A stretch of DNA of 21,975 nucleotides from positions 1-21,975 of the forward strand of contig DASWRI010000041.1 in the NCBI GenBank assembly GCA_036403235.1. Reading direction: 5' to 3'. Shown one piece after another: positions 13,192-20,479 of this stretch. Each line of letters begins with the position of its first letter. Within the stretch, counting starts at the first letter, position 1. The DNA is from JBGTFE01 sp036403235. Lineage in GTDB: Bacteria; Acidobacteriota; Blastocatellia; Pyrinomonadales; Pyrinomonadaceae. The position numbers were made by a program, and so were the translations under genes. Under the pieces are notes generated by a model. It was given only the letters and a program-made list of their open reading frames with translations. It had not been told where the DNA came from and searched no databases.

Positions 13192-16100
13192 ATGTTTCAA
13201 AAACTCTTTATTTTAATTTTTATTTTGTCCTTTGCGCTTACGGCATGTCGCGAAAATCTGCCGGAAAAATCTTCCGAAAACTTTCCCGGCGCCATTCGCA
13301 GTTTCTACGTCGGCCTCGCGGCTTTGCAGGTCGGCGACGACCAGCGGGCGCGCGTTGAATTGACGAAAGCGACCGAAATTGCGGCGAACGAGCCCGCCGC
13401 ATGGAACAATCTGGGCGTTTTGCAGCTTCGCCAAAAAGATTTTGAAGCGGCGGTGAAATCTTTGGAAAAAGCCGGAAGCCTCGCGCCCGACAACGCGAAA
13501 ATTTTCGCCAATCTCGCCGTTTTGGAAACGCAGCGCGGAAACTTCGACAAGGCGATTGAAAATCTCAATAAAACAATCGAATTAGAACCGAATAACGCGC
13601 AGGCGATTTACGCGCTCGCGCAGGAAAAAGAACGTCAGGCAAACGACGCCGAAGCGCTGACGCTCTACGAAAGAATCGGTCAAACAAAGCCCGAAAATAT
13701 CGCCGTAAAACTGGAAATCGCAAGACTTGCGGCAAAATTGAACAACGCCGAAAATCTGCAGAAAACAGTTGCCGAAATCGGCAAAACGGCGGCGAATTTT
13801 CCGCCCGAAGCAAAAGAGCAGTTCGCCGCCCTGCAAAATTCCGCCGCTAATCCGAAACAAGCTGCGACGCAAATTTCTTTTTTGAGAAATGTTTTGCTCC
13901 GCGAGCCCGTTTTTCGCGCCGCGCTCGCTGAAATTAAAGCTTCGGACACGGCCACCGGTGAAGTTTTCACAAAACCTCTGAAGCTGCCGACGCCTGATTT
14001 TTCGCCTGCCGAGCCCGATACGGCTTTAACGTTTTCGGCGCAAACGGTCGAAAACGTTAAAGCGAATTTTGCCAAAGCGATTTTCTTAAACGGCGAAAAT
14101 CCGCCCGTCGTTGCCTGGTCAAACGAAAAGGAAACGCGCGTCGGCAAAGCTTCCCTGCCCGTTGCGACGACAAACGCAAATCAAATCTGCGCCTTCGATT
14201 TTGATTACGATTTCAAAAACGATTTGGCGTTTGCGACCGAAAAAGGCTTTCGTCTTTTCAAACAAACGGACGGCGAAAATTTTCAGGACGTAACGGCAAA
14301 CACAAAGCTTCCGAACGAATTTTTGCAAAAATCTTATGTCGGAGTGTGGACGTTTGATGCGGAATCGGACGGCGATTTGGATTTGATTTTAGCGAGCAAA
14401 ACGGGCGCGCCCGTCGTTTTGCAGAATAACTCGGACGGAAGTTTTAAGGAAATAAAAATCTTTGCGGAAGTGCAGAATTTGCGACAATTTGCTTGGGCGG
14501 ATTTGGACGAAGACGGCGACGGCGACGCCGTTACTTTAGACGCGAGCGGCAAAATTCAGTTTTTTTCAAACGAGCGCGGCGGACTTTTCAGGCAAAGAAA
14601 TTTGCCGAACTTAAATGAAGTTTCGTCAATTACTGTGGGCGACGCAAACGGCGACGGAAAGCTCGATTTAATTGTCTTAAGCGGAAAAATAATTCGTATT
14701 TCCGACAAAAACGGCGGCGACTGGGAAGTTGAAGAAATTTCCGACATCGTTGAAAAGTTGTTTTGCGGAAGCGGGCGTGCCGATACAAATCGTGGAGGCT
14801 TGGATGTTTACGTCCAATGTACGATGAAAGTCGCCGATTTTGATAACAACGGCGCAAACGATATTTTGATTTCCGATGAATCGGAAGCTCAAATCTTTTA
14901 TCTCAATAATCAATCCAAATTTTCGTCACTGGGCTACAATACAGAAGCGAAAATTTCGTCTTTCGCCGAAACAAACGGCGACGGGAAGCTCGATTTAATC
15001 GGCATTGACGCCGACGGAAAACCGACCGTTTTTCAAAATCAAAGCGCAAAAAATTATCACTGGCAAATCCTCCGGCCGCGCGCGGCGAAAACCGAAGGCG
15101 ACCAGCGCGTCAATTCGTTCGGCATCGGCGGCGAGATTGAAGTCCGGACGGGTTTGCAGCCGCAGAAACAACTTATCCAGTCGCCGCAGGTTCATTTCGG
15201 GCTCGGCGAACGCGACGCGGCGGACGTTTTGCGAGTCGTCTGGGGAAACGGCTACGTGCAGGCTGAATTTGATTTAAAATCAGACCAGCAAATTGCCGCC
15301 GAACAACGTTTAAAAGGCTCTTGCCCGCATCTTTTCGCCTGGAACGGCGAGCGGTTTGCGCTCGTCAAAGACGCGCCGCCGTGGAGCCCGGCTTTGGGTT
15401 TAAAAATCAACGCGCAGGATACTTACGGCGTTTTGCAGACCGAAGAATGGTTTAAGATTCCCGGCGAAGCGCTGAAAGCGAAAGACGGTTTTTATGAATT
15501 AAGAATCACGGCTGAATATTGGGAAGCCTATTACATCGACAATTATCAGCTTCTCGCGGTTGACCACGCGGACACGACCGAAGTTTTCACCGACGAAAGA
15601 TTTTCGATTCCCTTGCCGCCACTCAAAGTTTTCACGACGGAAAAAACGCAGAGCTTTGCATCGGCGAAAAACGATAAAGACGAAGACGTCTCGGAAGTCG
15701 TTAAAAATCTGGACGAAAAATATCTCGACGGCTTCCGGCGCGGAACTTTTCAGGGCGTCGCCGAAGAACATTTCGTCGAGCTCGAGCTGCCGGAAAACGC
15801 GCCGGCAGATAAAAAAATCTGGATTGTCGCCGACGGCTGGCTGCACCCGACCGACGCCTCGATAAACGTGCAGCTCGGGCAAAGCTCAAAAGAAAAGCCG
15901 AAAAGTTTGAGTCTCGAAGTTCAGGATTCACAAGGAAATTGGAAAATCGCGAAAGAAAATCTCGGCTTTCCGGCCGGGAAGATGAAAACGATTTTGATTG
16001 ATTTGCCCGGCGGCGCAAAACGCTTTCGCCTGCGAACAAACATGGAGGTTTTCTGGGATAAATTAGCCTGGGGAACGGATATTGCCGAAAATCAAAACGT

Positions 16101-16599
16101 CGAAAATCGCTTGCAGCTCTCGTCCGCCGAGCTTCGTCATCGCGGTTTTTCGGTTATCGAAAAGGCTGACGATTCTTCGCCCGAAAAGCCTGTCTACGAT
16201 AAAATTTTGACGACCGGCGAGCGCTGGCGCGATTTGGAAGGCTACTACACGCGCTTCGGCGACGTCAAAGAACTGCTCGCAGCGGTCGACGACCGTTTCG
16301 TTCTGGTCAATGCGGGCGATGAAATTATCCTCAAATTTCCCGCTCTGCCCGAAGTCGGCGACGGCATGAAGCGCGATTTTGTCATCATCGGCAACGGCTG
16401 GATAAAAGACGGCGATTTAAATTCCGTGTTTTCAAAGACGCTTTTGCCTCTGCCGACGCACGCGACGAACGACTACACGCGCCCGCCGACGCGGCTCGAA
16501 GACGACCCGGTTTACCAGAAAAATAAATCCGACTGGCTCAATTTTCACACGCGCTACGTCGCGCCGGATTTGTTTAGAAACGCTTTGAGAAATAAATGA
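13192..16599 (+). CDS. Large TPR + FG-GAP + ASPIC/UnbV fusion lipoprotein
   Basis: This 1135-residue protein combines several modules. A signal peptide with lipobox FALTAC (Cys19) is followed by four or so TPR units (about 33-165, e.g. PAAWNNLGVLQLRQKDFEAAVKSLEKAGSLAP). Next come degenerate FG-GAP loops (FDAESDGDLDLI, ADLDEDGDGDAV, VGDANGDGKLDLI, VADFDNNGANDI, ETNGDGKLDLI). The ASPIC/UnbV segment follows (about 643-705, FGIGGEIEVRTG to VHFGLGERDAADVLRVVWG). From GSCPHLFAWNGERF at about 709 there is a region of some 425 residues, Trp- and Asp-rich with beta-strand character, that I cannot assign. I prefer the ATG at 13192 over an upstream one at 13150, because it gives a proper signal peptide. 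Membrane anchored; function unknown. Confidence 0.9.
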   Translation: MFQKLFILIFILSFALTACRENLPEKSSENFPGAIRSFYVGLAALQVGDDQRARVELTKATEIAANEPAAWNNLGVLQLRQKDFEAAVKSLEKAGSLAPDNAKIFANLAVLETQRGNFDKAIENLNKTIELEPNNAQAIYALAQEKERQANDAEALTLYERIGQTKPENIAVKLEIARLAAKLNNAENLQKTVAEIGKTAANFPPEAKEQFAALQNSAANPKQAATQISFLRNVLLREPVFRAALAEIKASDTATGEVFTKPLKLPTPDFSPAEPDTALTFSAQTVENVKANFAKAIFLNGENPPVVAWSNEKETRVGKASLPVATTNANQICAFDFDYDFKNDLAFATEKGFRLFKQTDGENFQDVTANTKLPNEFLQKSYVGVWTFDAESDGDLDLILASKTGAPVVLQNNSDGSFKEIKIFAEVQNLRQFAWADLDEDGDGDAVTLDASGKIQFFSNERGGLFRQRNLPNLNEVSSITVGDANGDGKLDLIVLSGKIIRISDKNGGDWEVEEISDIVEKLFCGSGRADTNRGGLDVYVQCTMKVADFDNNGANDILISDESEAQIFYLNNQSKFSSLGYNTEAKISSFAETNGDGKLDLIGIDADGKPTVFQNQSAKNYHWQILRPRAAKTEGDQRVNSFGIGGEIEVRTGLQPQKQLIQSPQVHFGLGERDAADVLRVVWGNGYVQAEFDLKSDQQIAAEQRLKGSCPHLFAWNGERFALVKDAPPWSPALGLKINAQDTYGVLQTEEWFKIPGEALKAKDGFYELRITAEYWEAYYIDNYQLLAVDHADTTEVFTDERFSIPLPPLKVFTTEKTQSFASAKNDKDEDVSEVVKNLDEKYLDGFRRGTFQGVAEEHFVELELPENAPADKKIWIVADGWLHPTDASINVQLGQSSKEKPKSLSLEVQDSQGNWKIAKENLGFPAGKMKTILIDLPGGAKRFRLRTNMEVFWDKLAWGTDIAENQNVENRLQLSSAELRHRGFSVIEKADDSSPEKPVYDKILTTGERWRDLEGYYTRFGDVKELLAAVDDRFVLVNAGDEIILKFPALPEVGDGMKRDFVIIGNGWIKDGDLNSVFSKTLLPLPTHATNDYTRPPTRLEDDPVYQKNKSDWLNFHTRYVAPDLFRNALRNK

Positions 16600-16602
16600 T
16601 TT

Positions 16603-16675
16603 TTGACCTTTGAGCTTAGACCTTTGACCTTTGTTTTTTGGAATTTCAAGGTCAAGGGTCAGAAATCAAAGGTCA
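16603..16675. repeat. Heptamer-periodic intergenic hairpin no. 7 (TTGACCT family)
   Basis: Left side: TTGACCT, TTGAGCT, TAGACCT, TTGACCT (16603-16630). Right side: TCAAGGT, CAAGGGT, CAGAAAT, CAAAGGT, CA (16646-16675). The arms (16604-16632 and 16647-16675) match at 23 of 29 positions, so this is the most eroded long hairpin here. It starts 4 bases after the fusion gene's stop and ends 9 bases before the next ATG. Confidence 0.82.
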
Positions 16676-16684
16676 TTCTATTTT

Positions 16685-18463
16685 ATGAAAAGTTTTCCGA
16701 AAATAATTTTAATCGTCTTGTTTTTTGCGCTGCTGGCGACGCCTTTTGTCATCAAGCGGTTTTATAACGCGGAAAAGACGGGCATCGATAAGGAAACGGC
16801 GATGAAGCGTTACGGCTTTTATTTTGAGGAGATTTCCAAACAATCCGGCGTAAATTTCACGCACCAGTCGCCGAAGCTCGATTCGAAATTAGAACACATA
16901 ATGCCGCAAATCGCTTCGATGGGCGCGGGCGTTTCGGTCGTCGATTTCGACCGCGACGGCTGGAATGACATTTACCTGACAAACAGCGGCGAAGACAGCC
17001 TGAACGCGCTTTACCGGAACAATAAAGACGGAAGCTTTACCGATGTCGCCAAAGATTTGGGCGTGGCAGACATAAACAAACGGGAAACGGGCGTTTCGAT
17101 GGGCGCGGTCTGGGGTGATTACGACAACGACGGATTTGAAGATTTGCTCGTTTACAAATGGGGCAAAACCGAGCTTTTTAAAAATAACGAAGGAAAAAGC
17201 TTTTCGCGCGTCGAAACAGCGGGCTTTCCCGGCTGGGCAAACATTAATTCGGCGATTTGGCTCGATTACGACCGCGACGGCCTTCTGGACGTTTTTCTCG
17301 GCGGATATTTCCGCGAAGATTTGAATTTGTGGAATTTGCGGGACACGCACATCATGCCCGAAAGCTTTGAATACGCGAAAAACGGCGGGCGCAAATATCT
17401 TTTTCACAATCTCGGAAATGGAAAATTCGAAGAAGTCAGCAAACAAATGGGCATCGACACGAACCGTTGGGCTTTGGCGCTCGGCTCGGCGGATTTGAAC
17501 GAAGACGGCTTTGCAGATTTGTTTATCGCCAATGATTACGGCGTTTCCGAGTTGTTTTTTAACGACGGCGGCAAGCGTTTTGTCGAGGTCGGCGAGCAAA
17601 CCGGCGTCGGTTTCGCGCCGAAAAGCGGAATGAACGCGAGCTTCGGCGATGTTTTGAATCAAGGCCGGTTTGCGATTTACGTTTCAAATATTTCCGAGGA
17701 AGGAATTTTGCTGCAAGGCAATAATCTGTGGATGCCGAGACCGAATACGAGCGGCGACGCTTTGAAATTCGACAATCAGGCGGGCAATTTCGGCGTCGAG
17801 CGCGGCGGCTGGAGCTGGGGCGCGCAGTTCGGCGATTTGAACAACGACGGCAACCTCGATTTGTTTTTGACGAACGGCTATATTTCCGCCGAAAAAACGA
17901 CGAATTACTGGTACGACTATTCAAAAATCACGGTCGGGAACAATTCGATTATCAACGATGCGGCTAACTGGGCGGCGATGAAAGGCCGCAGTTTGGCCGG
18001 ATTTCAGCAGAAAAAAGTCTGGATAAACGACGGCGCTGGGAAATTTAACGACGTCGCCCAATCGGTCGGCGTGACGGAAACTTTCGACGGGCGCGCCGTC
18101 GCCGTCGCCGACCTCTGGAATCGAGGCGTTTTGGACGTCATCGTCGCGCACCAGAACGCGCCGGTTTTGATTTATAAAAATACGGTTGCGCCCGACAATA
18201 ACTGGATTGATTTCGATTTGGAAGGCGCGGCAAGCAATAAAAGCGCCATCGGAACGCGCGTCAAAGTTTTCTGGAACGGTCAGGCCCAGGCGCAGGAAAT
18301 TCACGGCGGAATCGGCTTTTGCTCCGAGAATCAGAGACGCCTGCACTTCGGTCTCGGCAAAAACGCAAAAATCGAAAAAGTTGAAATTCGATGGGCTTCG
18401 GGTAAAATACAAGTTATCGAGAATCCCGAATTGAACAAGGTTAACAAGATTAAAGAAATTTGA
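16685..18463 (+). CDS. Membrane-anchored FG-GAP propeller with ASPIC/UnbV domain
   Basis: This 592-residue protein is a third UnbV-like propeller. Residues 6-22 (KIILIVLFFALLATPFVI) form an uncleaved anchor or a signal sequence without a lipobox cysteine. DxDxDGxxD loops occur at about 84 (VVDFDRDGWND), 143 (WGDYDNDGFED), 192 (WLDYDRDGLLD), 268 (ADLNEDGFAD) and 382 (FGDLNNDGNLD), with a degenerate one near 474 (VADLWNRGVLD). The ASPIC/UnbV domain is C-terminal (about 507-583) with KSAIGTRVKVFWNG, LHFGLGKNAKIEKVEIRWASG. An ATG 54 bases upstream is possible but lies in hairpin no. 7, and the start at 16685 puts the hydrophobic segment in the normal place. The next gene encodes an UnbU-like membrane protein. 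Confidence 0.92.
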   Translation: MKSFPKIILIVLFFALLATPFVIKRFYNAEKTGIDKETAMKRYGFYFEEISKQSGVNFTHQSPKLDSKLEHIMPQIASMGAGVSVVDFDRDGWNDIYLTNSGEDSLNALYRNNKDGSFTDVAKDLGVADINKRETGVSMGAVWGDYDNDGFEDLLVYKWGKTELFKNNEGKSFSRVETAGFPGWANINSAIWLDYDRDGLLDVFLGGYFREDLNLWNLRDTHIMPESFEYAKNGGRKYLFHNLGNGKFEEVSKQMGIDTNRWALALGSADLNEDGFADLFIANDYGVSELFFNDGGKRFVEVGEQTGVGFAPKSGMNASFGDVLNQGRFAIYVSNISEEGILLQGNNLWMPRPNTSGDALKFDNQAGNFGVERGGWSWGAQFGDLNNDGNLDLFLTNGYISAEKTTNYWYDYSKITVGNNSIINDAANWAAMKGRSLAGFQQKKVWINDGAGKFNDVAQSVGVTETFDGRAVAVADLWNRGVLDVIVAHQNAPVLIYKNTVAPDNNWIDFDLEGAASNKSAIGTRVKVFWNGQAQAQEIHGGIGFCSENQRRLHFGLGKNAKIEKVEIRWASGKIQVIENPELNKVNKIKEI

Positions 18464-18483
18464 GATTTACGGGGAATTCAAAC

Positions 18484-18602
18484 AGGATGGATAGGATAGA
18501 CAGGATGAAAACTTTTTTATTTCCAAGTTTGAAATAAAACTCGAATCTTGAATGCAACAAACAATTATCCTGTAAATCCTGTCTATCCTGTCTGAATCTT
18601 CC
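18484..18602. repeat. Nonamer-periodic intergenic hairpin no. 8 (ATCCTGTCT family)
   Basis: GGATAGACAGGAT (18494-18506) and ATCCTGTCTATCC (18576-18588) form a 13-bp perfect inverted repeat, extendable to 18488-18506 with 18576-18594 using G-U pairs. The right side is nine-base units: ATCCTGTAA, ATCCTGTCT, ATCCTGTCT (18567-18593). The 69-base loop has weaker internal complementarity. It fills the gap after the UnbV-like gene and ends 10 bases before the next ATG, which has no Shine-Dalgarno. Confidence 0.8.
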
Positions 18603-18612
18603 CTTAAAAATT

Positions 18613-19497
18613 ATGAGCGCAAATGTTTCCGAAATGATTCCGCCGAACGCGAATCTTCCTGTTGTGAAAACGAGCGGCGACGTCGTGCCGACGAAAATGT
18701 TCGGTTTGGATACGCGCTTTATCGCGCCGATTCTGATTACGCTGATTTTGCTTTTCGGGCAGATTTTTTCGGGTTTTCTGGAAAGTTACACGCAGACGGC
18801 GCTCGCGATTGTGACGGCGATTGCGTTTGAAATCGCGCTTTCAAAGCTTGTAACCGGAAAATTCCCGCATCTGGCGAGCGCGTATATTTCCGGCATCAGC
18901 GTCGGGATTCTGGTTCGCTCGCCCGGAATTTACTGGCCTTTCGCGCTCTGCGCGGCGATTTCGATAACTTCCAAATACGTTCTGCGCATCAAAGAACGGC
19001 ACATCTGGAATCCGTCGAACTTCGGCATCAGCTTTATGCTTTTTTTCGCGCCGTTTGTGGTCGCCAGTCTTTCGATTCAGTGGGGCAACAATCTTTATCC
19101 GATGCTCACCGTCTGGCTGCTCGGCTCGATAATTGTTTATCGTCTCAAACGATTTCACATCACCTTGACGTATGTTTTAAGCTTTCTGTTTTTCAGTTTT
19201 GTGCGCAGTTATCTGACCGGTCATCCGTTTCTCGCCGAAGTTGCGCCGATTACGGGCGCAATGTACCAGCTTTTTATCTTTTTTATGATTACCGACCCGA
19301 AAACGACCGTCCGCTCTTCCAAGCGCGCGCAGATATTGGTGGCCTTTACGATTGCGCTGGTCGAGATGCTGCTTCGTTTAAATCAGGTCGTTCACGCACC
19401 GTATTACGCGCTTTTTATCGTCGGCCCGATTGCAAATTTGATTGATATCTGGTGGCTTTCGCGCAAAGCCTCGCTCGAAGCGGCGACCGTCAACTAA
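18613..19497 (+). CDS. NQR2/RnfD/UnbU-like integral membrane protein
   Basis: This 294-residue protein has about eight to ten hydrophobic helices after a 30-residue soluble N-terminus. RHIWNPSNFGISFMLFF (NPSNFG at 133-138) and MYQLFIFFMITDPKTTVRSS (ITDPKTT at 226-232) are the marks of the NqrB/RnfD family, electron-transfer membrane subunits. I see no S(T)GAT flavin-attachment motif, so it may not carry covalent FMN. The enediyne-cluster protein UnbU is of this type and is encoded beside UnbV, as here. The gene follows three UnbV-like proteins on the same strand, which suggests a membrane partner of those proteins; electron transfer is possible but unproven. It is too short and isolated to be part of a full Rnf or Nqr complex. 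Confidence 0.85.
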   Translation: MSANVSEMIPPNANLPVVKTSGDVVPTKMFGLDTRFIAPILITLILLFGQIFSGFLESYTQTALAIVTAIAFEIALSKLVTGKFPHLASAYISGISVGILVRSPGIYWPFALCAAISITSKYVLRIKERHIWNPSNFGISFMLFFAPFVVASLSIQWGNNLYPMLTVWLLGSIIVYRLKRFHITLTYVLSFLFFSFVRSYLTGHPFLAEVAPITGAMYQLFIFFMITDPKTTVRSSKRAQILVAFTIALVEMLLRLNQVVHAPYYALFIVGPIANLIDIWWLSRKASLEAATVN

Positions 19498-19530
19498 AAA
19501 AGACGAGGCGGGAAACCTCGTCTCTTTCCG
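19498..19530. terminator. Terminator between convergent genes
   Basis: AGACGAGG (19501-19508), a seven-base loop CGGGAAA, and CCTCGTCT (19516-19523) form an 8-bp stem flanked by A-rich (AAAAAA) and T-rich (CTTTCC) runs. It lies just after the UnbU-like gene stop and opposite a convergent minus-strand gene, so it can end transcripts from both sides. Confidence 0.8.
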
Positions 19531-19550
19531 TTGATTGAAAGTAGAAGTAA

Positions 19551-20174
19551 TTATTTAATGTCGTATTTGATTTTCGCTGGTTTATTGTTTTCATCAAGCA
19601 CCACATCAAAGTTAATTTTACTCCATTCAACCTCCCCTATCTTGACTTCTCCAACTCCTGAATATTGTTTTCCGCCGGCCGATGAAAACGTGTCAAAACC
19701 GTCAATCGAGATAACGACGCTGTCGGTTTTGTAGTCTTTGCTAAGCTTTTTCATCAATTCCTGCATCAGAATTTCTTCGGTCGTGGTCGGGGCAAAATCG
19801 CTCGTTTCTTCGACAAAATTATAATTTACGTCGGCGACGCTCTGCGTTCGCGGATTGATTTTCGCTTCAAATGTGAGCGGCAGCTGGTTGTTCTCGCTTT
19901 TCACGACGCAATACGCTGTGCCCTTAAAATCAATCTCGTTTTTGGTCGATTGATGTTTTTCGATGTCGCTTATTTTGACCGTCACCGAATTGTCGGCCAA
20001 ATCGATTTGCAGCTTTTTCGAAAGCTTGGTGACAATCGAAGACATCGCCTGCTCGCTGATTCCCTTTGAAGAAGCAACATCTAATTTTTTAGCGGATACG
20101 GCGGCGGCGCCAAAAATAATCGTGACGGCTAAGATAAAGCTTTGTAGTGCGAAAAATTTGTTTTGTCCTTTCAT
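19551..20174 (-). CDS. Secreted protein of unknown function
   Basis: I do not recognise this 207-residue protein. It begins MKGQNKFFALQSFILAVTIIFGAAAVSAK, a clear signal peptide with a probable cleavage after VSA, so it should be periplasmic or extracellular. The mature part is beta-rich and charged, with strands such as SVTVKISDIEKHQ, IDFKGTAYCVVK and LTFEAKINPRTQSV; the second half ends in VGEVKIGEVEWSKINFDVVLDENNKPAKIKYDIK, which may repeat the pattern of the first half. The start is supported by GGGGAG about 7 bases upstream. It is convergent with the UnbU-like gene and divergent from meaB; nothing in the context suggests a function. Confidence 0.75.
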   Translation of the reverse strand: MKGQNKFFALQSFILAVTIIFGAAAVSAKKLDVASSKGISEQAMSSIVTKLSKKLQIDLADNSVTVKISDIEKHQSTKNEIDFKGTAYCVVKSENNQLPLTFEAKINPRTQSVADVNYNFVEETSDFAPTTTEEILMQELMKKLSKDYKTDSVVISIDGFDTFSSAGGKQYSGVGEVKIGEVEWSKINFDVVLDENNKPAKIKYDIK

Positions 20175-20479
20175 AGTCCACTCCCCGAATCCAGTCTTGG
20201 CAATACTTGTGCCGAAAATTCGGTTTTCCTTGTATCTTGTTGATATTAAATAATTTTCAAAATTTTTCCCGTAAACTTTCTGTTATCCGGCCAGCGCCGA
20301 CGTATCAAACAAATACATCGCGTCTGTATCGCACAAAAGCAAATTTCCCTTTATCCTTTTGCATTTCGCGCGAAAAATGAGAAAATCGCATTTTGTAAAA
20401 TTTCGCCGGATTTTCAAATAGGTATTAATAGACGGCGCGACTTACACGGTTTGCGGGCAGATTTGCAAAAACCTCAAAG
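20175..20479. other. Divergent intergenic region between a secreted protein gene and meaB
   Basis: This 305-base gap holds the promoters of two divergent genes, though I could not settle -35/-10 boxes. A perfect 12-base palindrome, TTTCGCGCGAAA, lies at 20364-20375 and would be a good candidate operator. A short CCGAAAATTCGG hairpin is at 20212-20223. The stretch around 20241-20270 is AT-rich. No gene-sized frame with a Shine-Dalgarno is present. Confidence 0.5.

Noticed and set aside
16889..17662. 257-codon open frame on the minus strand
   Set aside because: Antisense shadow of the FG-GAP propeller gene for the same reason; the plus-strand gene has clear domains.
2086..18602. CRISPR array or conventional terminators as explanation of the hairpins
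   Set aside because: Repeat units are 7 or 9 bases with no spacers, no cas genes are present, and most stems lack a following T-tract. Termination as a side effect is still possible for some.
10314..19497. Enediyne biosynthetic gene cluster
   Set aside because: UnbV- and UnbU-like genes are present, but there is no polyketide synthase, thioesterase or tailoring enzyme in the window.
18613..19497. Complete Rnf or Nqr respiratory complex
   Set aside because: A single NqrB/RnfD-like subunit, no other subunit genes and no visible flavin attachment motif.
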